DNA from: Ophiostoma sp. CBS 140.51
Taxonomy: Eukaryota; Ascomycota; Sordariomycetes; Ophiostomatales; Ophiostomataceae
Direction of reading: 5' to 3'
Length of the DNA: 51,392 bases
Assembly (NCBI GenBank): GCA_029298735.1
Contig: JANSLP010000243.1
Span: 1 to 51,392 of the forward strand
Below, piece by piece: positions 1 through 7,700 of the stretch. Each line of letters starts with the position of its first letter. Position 1 is the stretch's first letter. A program made the translations under genes and the position numbers. The notes under the pieces were generated by a model that was not told where the DNA came from, did no database searches, and saw only the letters and a list, made by a program, of their open reading frames with translations.

Positions 1-179
1 AGCAAACCCCCAATCCCGATTCCTCTCCGTCCACGGCGTGTAGGAACGGCGGCCCGGAGCTGTATTCACCTTTTCTTCGTTCCTTTCTTTTCCCTTTCCC
101 TTTCCCATTCTTGAAGTTAAGTTCAAGCATATGCTCCGTCCTATGTCCCTACTTTAAACTAATAATCTTCCACCACCGT

Positions 180-1580
180 TTAAGCCTTCTGCTTCTTAGC
201 AAAGTCGTCAATGAAGGCGGCCAGCTTCGCCGCACCCTCCTCGCTAATGGTGTTGTAGTTGCTCGCGCGGATACCGCCAACGCTGCGGTGGCCCTTGAGA
301 CCAGTGAGGCCCAGAGCCGTGCCCTCCTTGAGGAAGGCCTTCTCGGCGGCGTCGCCACCATCCGAGCCGGCCACGACGCGGAAGACAATGTTCATGCGCG
401 AGCGGGCGGCGGGCGTGGGGGCGATGCGGTAGACGTCCTGGTGGGCGTCGAGGGCGGCGTAAATCTTGTCGGCCTTGCGGACGGACACAGCCTGTTGGCC
501 GGCGGCTTTGTCCGAGGGGTAGGCAGCCAGCAGCTTCTTGAGGACCTGGCCGGCGATGTAGACACTGAGACGAGTTAGCGAGTGAGCGAAGCGAGCGAGG
601 AAAAGAAAAGAAAAGAGTAAGCGAGCGAAGCGAGGACCAAAAAAGACTTACTCAAAGATGCTCAGAGTGTTGTAGAGACTGTCGTTCTTGGCAATGGTCT
701 CATACTGAAGGACAATGGGACCAATGGGCAGGTTGAGGGCGCGCAGGAGGTCGGCCGAGGGCTGGGGCAGGAGGCTCTTCTTGACGACAGCGACGGTGAT
801 ACCAGTGGAGCCCAGGTTCTTTTGGGCACCGAAAAAGAAGATGCCGTAGTTGCGGACGGGGACGGGCCGCGACAGGATGTTGCTGGACATGTCGGCGACA
901 ATGGGCGCTGAGGTGTTGCCCGCCGAAGGGACGAGCGCGGGAGGGAACTGGGGGAACTCGACACCGTCGACGGTCTCGTTATCGCAGTAGTAGACCATGG
1001 CGGCATTGGGCGACAGCTTGCTGACCCACGAAGTCTCGTCGGGGATGGCGGCGAACTTGCTAGGGGTACCGGCGCGGGTGTCGGCCTCCTTGCGGGCGTC
1101 TGCGACCAAGTTGACCTTGTCGGCGCCCAGCAGACGCTGAGCCTCCTGGTAGGCCTTGAGGGACCAGCTGCCCGTCACGAGGTAGTCGAGACGGAGCTCG
1201 CTGTCGACCTTGGCGCGCAGAGCCGAAATCAACTCGGGGCTCTTGTCGTCGTCGGGCAGGCCCTGGGCGACGAGCTTGCTGCGCTCGCGCAGGACCCAGG
1301 CACCGACCAGGTTGTAGACGGTGGCGGAGAACTCGCCCGTGCCACCGGCCTGCATCAGGATGACTTCGTACTCGTCGGTAGGAACATCGAGGAACGTCGC
1401 GAGATCGGCGCGGGCTTCGCGGACAATGGCCGAAGCGGGCTCAGAGCGGTGGGAGATCTCGGCAAGGCCCAGGCCGCCGTTGTTGTAGTCGACGAGAGCA
1501 GCAGCGGCGCGCTCAAGGACGTCGGTGGGCAGCAGGGCAGGGCCCGCGCCAAAGTATGTGATGTCGTTGCGACCGGGCAT
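180..1580 (-). CDS. SER1: Phosphoserine aminotransferase
   Basis: This enzyme makes phosphoserine from 3-phosphohydroxypyruvate and glutamate, the second step of serine synthesis, using pyridoxal phosphate in the cytosol. Two exons: 1580..652 and 564..180, with an 87-nt intron (651..565, donor GTAAGT, acceptor TCTCAG). The join reads SIFD-VYIAG in frame and gives 437 aa; without splicing the frame stops right after SIFE. The class V aminotransferase signature is clear: GGTGEF near residue 79 (phosphate cup) and GAQKN with the Schiff-base lysine near residue 254. The C-terminus carries the expected GLKGHRSVGGIRASNYN segment. The intron holds two copies of GAGCGAAGCGAG. The start is the first ATG, shortly after a stop-containing leader. 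GCN4/CPC1-like sites lie upstream. The family assignment is very secure. Confidence 0.96.
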
Positions 1581-1702
1581 GTTGAGGATATGGTTGAGTT
1601 GTGATGTGGGGTAGACAGAAAGGTACGAGATATCGAGGAAGGAGGTTGAGATTTATAGAAACACTTTAGGAAGGCACCAATTGACAAAATACTGGAGACA
1701 AT

Positions 1703-1709
1703 TGACTCG
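1703..1709. promoter_or_regulatory. Near-match GCN4/CPC1 site (TGACTCG)
   Basis: TGACTCG lies about 123 bp upstream of the SER1 ATG and differs from the consensus by the last base. It is one of three related heptamers in this promoter. A single mismatched heptamer is weak evidence; its value comes from the cluster. Confidence 0.3.
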
Positions 1710-1781
1710 ACTACGATCTGGAAAGAGCAACCATCGATTCTTTAAAGTATTGACACATCGGAACGCCCTTGACTAGACGTG

Positions 1782-1788
1782 TGAGTCG
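1782..1788. promoter_or_regulatory. Near-match GCN4/CPC1 site (TGAGTCG)
   Basis: TGAGTCG lies about 202 bp upstream of the SER1 ATG and is one base from the symmetric consensus TGAGTCA. It is the third member of the cluster with 1703 and 2000. Confidence 0.3.
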
Positions 1789-1999
1789 TTCTTTCCTCGC
1801 CGGTGCACCCCGCCCGCCATTCAAATTTTACCAGCTAAAAGAGCGCAGAAAGAGAAGAAAAACAGCAAACTAGCCGGTGTCGGAACAGCGCCTGGTCCAG
1901 CGCGTTTCTGGCGGCCCGCCGAAAAACCATAGGGCCAGAGGGGCCCAGGCCTTCAGTTAAGCCAGTAACTTGTTGAGTAAACCAACCGCTACAATGACG

Positions 2000-2006
2000 T
2001 GACTCA
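2000..2006. promoter_or_regulatory. GCN4/CPC1-type site TGACTCA upstream of SER1
   Basis: A perfect TGACTCA heptamer lies 420 bp upstream of the SER1 start codon, directly after TGACG (the string reads TGACGTGACTCA). One-mismatch copies lie closer, at 1703 (TGACTCG) and 1782 (TGAGTCG). GCN4 in yeast and CPC1/CpcA in filamentous fungi bind this sequence to induce amino-acid biosynthesis genes, so the placement suits SER1. Binding is inferred. Confidence 0.5.
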
Positions 2007-3053
2007 TTTTTATTTCTCGAGTTTATTATGCCATGCAGTTCCTGCCGTTTTGTTTGGTTGTTTGTCAAAAGAGCCCACAAGGCTTCAAGTGCTCCTTCCC
2101 CGGATTTATGTTGCGCACGACAAATGTCGCGGGGGTGGGAAGGCACGACCGGAACAAACGAGCGTGGGGTAACGAGGGTAAGTGCGAACGGCCATGCAAA
2201 GTGCATCAACAAAGGGGACAAACGAGTGGGGGGTAGTTGTGAGTGGTTGTGCGTGGTTTGTTCCTTCTGTTTTGGCGGCAAACGGGGTAATTGTGACGAA
2301 AAGAGAAAGGGTTGATTGTCAATGTAAATCATTGGTAGGAGGGCAACTGGCAGGAAAGGACGACTGACGACTGGGTGGAGGGTAGCTCCTGCCCAATGTG
2401 CGACTGTTGACCACAAGGCTGTATCACAAGTATCACAAGCCTTGTCAGATGTCGTCCTTTTTGGCAAATGATTGCACTTAGCCTGTCGTAACATTGTTCT
2501 GGAAGCCCAGTATATCACAGCAGAAGTCAATGTCTGTTTTTTGTTTGCTCCCCGCATCCAATTGGCATTCGTCTTCTTTGTCGACTCTCGGCTTCGGTAC
2601 TTGCAATTGCCGCGATTGCCTAAAAGAGCACCAAAACGTCAGGGTCGTTCCTACCAAAATAGCGATGCGGTTCGACCAGCTCAGAGTGGCCCCTGTTAAA
2701 AACATTTCTCCGCACTTTTGGAGCTTCTGCATTTTAGCACGACATCTTCCACCTCTCCACAGCGTCCACAACATCCACTCAGCCAACAAACATCCTGGTA
2801 CATCTTAACGACCGTCTTAATATCAACGCCCCGACATCTCCTGCACTTCATCCAACGACACGGTAAAGCTTATTGGTCTTCTCCTCTTTCATCTTTTGGT
2901 CTTTTGGATACATCTGTCTACAGCTATCTTTTGGACTCTTTTTGGATTCTTGTCTATTTGCTTCATCTCAATTTCGTTCCCTCGTCTTATCACCTTGACC
3001 ACCTCCCATATCGTCTCTTCTCATCCATGATCGTGAGATGACCACCGCCCGTA

Positions 3054-4488
3054 ATGGCGGACCGAAAGAACTCTGAGGCTGTGCCTACCCGGCACTCCAA
3101 CGCCATCCCTCCTCCATCGTTTCGTGAGTACTCTCCGCGTATCCTCTTCAATGGATTTCGTCGCCGCTGATAGCCCAGCCACCCACAACTCCCCGCGAAC
3201 ATGGTTCATCACCCAGGCGCTCTCGCCCATGGCCATTCGCTTGATCCGTTTGCTGCTAGCCCACGGCGACTATGTCGTCGCCTGTCTACCACCACACGAT
3301 CTCGACAATGAAGTCATCAGCGGCGAGTTCCGTGAACTCGCCGACGAGTGCCGCAACCCGTCATCGGGCCGCTACAAGGACCGCGAAGGCTGGAAGGACC
3401 GCATCCGCGGTATCCGCTGCGACGGCCGGTTCATGGGCCAGTGCGGTGCTGCTGTGGCGGAAGCTGTCCATGTCTTCGGCCGCATCGATATTGTTCTGTG
3501 CTGCTCATCCGTCGCCGTTGTCGGTTCCGTCGAAGAGCTGGGTGGCGGCGCTGGCGGTAAGACGCCCAATTTGTTGTCCCAAAACCTGGTGCGCGACCAG
3601 TTTGAAACCGTCTTCTTCTCGCAGGTCAACTACATCAAGGCTGCGCTGCCCCAATTGCGCAGCCAGCGGACAGGCCATATTTTGGCCCTGTCGAGCATTG
3701 GCGGGCACATTGGCATGCCGGGGATGCCGATCCACACGGCGGCGACGTGGGCATTGGAGGGGTACTGCGACTCGTTGGCGTACGAAATTGCGCCGTTCAA
3801 CATCAAAGTGACGGTGGTGCAGCCCAACACGGAGGTGCAAACCTTGAGCAACAAGATTATTTTTGCGCCGTCGATGCCCGAGTACGATGCTGCAGCGGAA
3901 GCCTCGGCAATTGCGGCAGCACAAGCATCGGCAGCGGCAGCGGCAGCGGAAACCCAGGGCCCCGGTGGTGACAACCTGTCGGCAGCCGACCTGATCGAAG
4001 CTCCAACACCGAGTCTTCGAGAAATGCTCAATCGCGTGCTGGACTTGTATGGCGAAAACGTCGGCTTCTCGACGACAGCAGTAGCAGCAACACCTTCTGT
4101 AGCATCACCATCCGTCGTGTCACCCGCTGCCTCGGCAGCATCTGGCCCTTCATCGACGACAGCCTCTGCTGCACCCACTGTGCGCTACCCACGACTGCCA
4201 ACACCAGCACTTGACCGTCTTGTTCTTGAGACGGTGCATGCCCTTGCAGCCATTGGCGGTCATGAAAACCCGCCGACGCGGCATATTGTCGGCTTCGAGG
4301 CGACAACGTCGGTCCAGGACAAACTCAAGACGGTGTCGGAAGAGCTTGAAGACTTTGTCGAGGCAAGCCTGTCGGTAGACATCTTTGACAGCGAGCTCAA
4401 GAAGGAGGCGCGGGAAGGCCGGGCTGCTCAGTTGGCAGCCGAGGCCGCAGCAGAATCGGCAGCACAGCTTGCAGTGGAACTGGAATAG
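3054..4488 (+). CDS. Short-chain dehydrogenase-fold protein with degenerate active site
   Basis: The protein has the SDR Rossmann pattern, but the hallmark motifs are altered. The cofactor loop reads ITQALSPMAI where ITGxxxGIG is usual. The NNAG position reads CCSS. The YxxxK position reads HTAAT (codons 3733 and 3745), so both the tyrosine and the lysine are gone, while the serine of LSSIGG remains. The following segment, WALEGYCDSLAYEIAPFNIKV, is well conserved for the family. A long Ala/Ser-rich C-terminal half (about residues 250-330 and 430-459) is an addition to a typical 250-300 aa SDR. Preferred model: exon 1 3054..3123, intron 3124..3178 (GTGAGT..CCCAG), exon 2 3179..4488, 459 aa. 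The alternative is a single exon from ATG 3151 (445 aa). Two small upstream reading frames (3027..3041 and 3038..3076) precede it. The substrate is unknown; loss of catalysis is an inference. Confidence 0.82.
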
Positions 4489-4558
4489 GAGGAACGAATT
4501 GGAACCAGCATTTTTTCTTGTCTATTCATACAGAGAAAAGGTCTATCAAAAACCATAA

Positions 4559-4577
4559 ATATATATATATATATATA
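4559..4577. repeat. (AT)n microsatellite in a convergent spacer
   Basis: A run of alternating A and T of about 19 bases lies 70 bp after the stop of the SDR gene. It sits in the 292-bp spacer (4489..4780) shared by the 3' ends of the SDR gene and the DUF3684 gene. The rest of the spacer is AT-rich and probably carries both polyadenylation regions. Confidence 0.85.
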
Positions 4578-4780
4578 CCAAAAACGGTAGACAATAGCCA
4601 AAAAGAAGAGAGTAACAACAAGACAAGACAATCAAACCCAACCGCCAAGACTCTGGTGAAATGCATAACGCCCCTCTAAAATGCTTCTATACAAACAGAC
4701 AGGAAACCAAGATAATATATATAAGAGAAAGCAAACCAACACCCAAACCCCAAGCATAACGATTAATGCATAAAAGACAT

Positions 4781-7700
4781 CTAATCCATCAGGTTCACCG
4801 GCCGCGTGGCCTGGTCGTACGAAGGCGGCGCCGACGCAGACGCGTCGTGGTCGTCATCATTGTTGTTACCACCGGCACCGGGAAGTAGACGAGATGCACC
4901 GCCAGCACCGCCCACCGGAGCATTGCCCCACGATGCTGCACGAGCCGTAATCTTGTGGAAGTATTGCTGCACAAACGTCTCGGTGTAGTAACTATGCACC
5001 GCGTTGTGGCTCTGTTCCAAATTGTGGGCCAGCTCATGTGCCAGGACGACCCACCACCACACCGTGGCGTCGACGCGGGCTTGCTGCGATGCGTTGCCAT
5101 TGCTGTCCCGGACCTGCAGCTTGTGCGCGTGCAGCTGCAAAAAGTAGCGCAGGTTGCAAAAGATGCTGCCGTTGGTGTTGAATGCTATTGTGGGCCCCGT
5201 GGCATCATAGTAGATTTGCACCGTCTCGGGCGCGAGGTCGTACACGGCGGCAACGTCTCGGAGCAGCGTCTCAAAGCTGGCAAGGACGGTGCTGTTGCGG
5301 GCCAGGAAATCGGCGGGCGGGATGGTCACGGCACGCGCCAAAAACACATTCATGCCACGCGGGGCTTGGGCGATCATGGCGAGATCGTGTGCGTGGTTGC
5401 TGTCACAGTAGGTGGCCTGTTCCTTGACCACGTTGGTCGTGGGCGGCGTAAAGACCGAGCTGGAACCGTAGGGACGTGTGGCCTGGATGGCGTTGAGCAT
5501 GTTTTGCTGCACGGCCGCTGGGTTGGTCACACGGCCCTCGTCGTTGTTTTGTTCGTCGTGGGTGGTGCCAACACCGTCCCCACTGCTGGTCTCTTGCGTG
5601 ACGGACCGGCTCTGTTCTTGACCGGCGGCAGATGAATACCCACTATCCTGATTGAGATTGTCCAGACCCAGACGACGGGTGAGGCTCGAGAAGAGACCCT
5701 TCTTCTTGATGGCGTTCTGCTGTTGCTGCTGCAGCCGCTCCGAGTCGGTCGGCGGGAACTCCTGGATCGCCCGACTATGGTCGTCCTCCTCGTCGTGATC
5801 AAAGCCACCAGGCATCCTATTATGGTCAGGCGATCTGGCAACTGCAGAGGCACCACTAGCAGCGGCGGCAGCAGCAGCAGCGGCAGCGGCTTCACGCTCC
5901 ACCTTTGACCGCTCCGCCCACTCTCTCTCGTCGGCCCGGATACGTTCCTGTTCGGCCGCTAGGGCTTTCCGCCGCTCCTCTTCGGCAATACGCGCCTCGG
6001 CGGCCTTGGCTCGCAAGATACGGTCGACATTGTAGCCGCGGGCGCGCAGGTCGAGCAGGTCGAGCTTCAAGAAGGGCTCGAAGAAGAAGTAGGCCTGTTG
6101 GCTGGGCCGACTCAAGACGAGCTGGCAAATGGCCTGGCCGACCTGGTACATGTCGACGCGCGACTTGGAGGCGACGTAGAGCACGTAGCCGGACCCAGTG
6201 TTGCTGCGGGCGCTGGCAGCTGACCGTTTCTCCGTGTGTGTCTCGTTGCTGCCGCGCAAGCTGCGACGCAGGGAGACGCCCTGGACCATTTCCACTGACA
6301 GATTCTTCTCGAGCCAGCGAATGTCGTGCTTGATGGCGTCGTGGCGGTACTTTTGGTACTCGTACAAGAAGATTTTCGAGCGCTCTAGGACAAACGAGCG
6401 CAGCTTTGTGGCCTCATCCTGGCTGGGACTTTGGGCACCGATGCGGATATCTTCGGTGACGACTTGGCTCAGCTTCTGCGCACCGAGCGCGAGGTAGAAA
6501 GCTTCGAGAGCATCCTCTTCGGGCGCACACATCAGCTTGTCCTTGAAGAGACGGTAGCTGATATAATCGTCCAGGATGCTAATGTTGATGGCCGAAGCGA
6601 GTTGGTACTGCCGGATCGGCGGCTCGTCGTCATCGTCTTCGGCTTCAGTAGCCGAGTTTTGCGACGGGAACAGCGAGCTAAACGCTCCGCCACCGCCGCT
6701 GCTTCCACCTTGCTGCTGAGGGCGCTGGTGACTAATTTCACGCGAGGCGAGCAAAAAGGGCGCTCTCTCCATCTTGCGGAACAGCTCCCGGTCGTTTTTG
6801 AGGCGGGGGAGCTCCTCGGCGAGTGAGCGCAGCAGAGCCAGGTAGCGCTCGGTCGTCTGCAGGGTACTGAGCAGACGGGCAGGCTCGTTGCACGCCAAAT
6901 GGGCAATCTCAATCTTGGTCGGCTCCGACTTGGAGCCGCACTTGAACAGGAACGCGTTGCCGTTGATACCAAAGTCGACAAAATCAAAGATCTCGCCGTA
7001 CGTGGTCGACGAGCCCAAATAACAAGAACCGGGCGTGACGTGCTCGATCGTCATCTGCACTGACTGGGTCTTAGCAGCAGAAGCCGTCTTCTTCTCGTCG
7101 GGGTAGCCATTAGCATTGAGAACGGGCGCCGATGATGCAGTTACGCTTGTCTTGCGCACCACGGGCACAAAGGCGCCCTTCTTGAGCCTTTCCAGGCTGT
7201 TGCCTGACAGGTCAGCCAGACGGGTGGCAAAGTACTTGAATACGACGACAGCATCCTCCTGCGAGCGTGGCGGCTTGGCCAGCAGACGCTTGACACACTC
7301 ATCCATGGGGGGGTCACTGCGGACACCGAACTTGGTAGCATGAGCGTGCAGATCCATGCGCAGAATGGGGAAGCCGAGGATAGCGGCGCTGGGGTTGTAG
7401 TAGCAGGCCGACGGCGGAACAAGAAGTTGCTGCGGCTGCTTCTCATTGTTACCGGCGTTGCTGCCGCCGCCCTGGATGGGCATAATGGCCAGCTGCGTGG
7501 AGTGCATGTTGAAGGATCCGTAGCCGTGCGTCTGGTGGTTGGCAATAAAGTACGTCCGCGCCTTGTCACGCAGGTTCTGGTCCGGCGACACCATCTTCTC
7601 GAGCAGCTCAGAAACGGAGGGATGCTGGCGCAAGCCCAAGGCGCTCAAGAACTGGGCCTCAGCACTCGACTTGCGGTAGTAGTTGCCGGCCTGGTTAGGC

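Larger units (their letters stand above)
1581..3053. other. Intergenic region, divergent promoters of SER1 and the SDR gene
   Basis: This 1.47-kb stretch separates two divergently transcribed genes and should hold both promoters. I see GCN4/CPC1-like heptamers (listed separately), a tandem GTATCACAA pair inside an inverted repeat at 2413..2445, and a CT-rich leader at about 2800-3050 typical of fungal 5' UTRs. A 240-codon open frame on the minus strand at 1835..2557 has no recognisable domain and irregular composition, and I do not call it. Confidence 0.6.

Noticed and set aside
1835..2557. 240-codon minus-strand ORF in the SER1/SDR spacer
   Set aside because: No domain, irregular composition, and it overlaps probable promoter elements.
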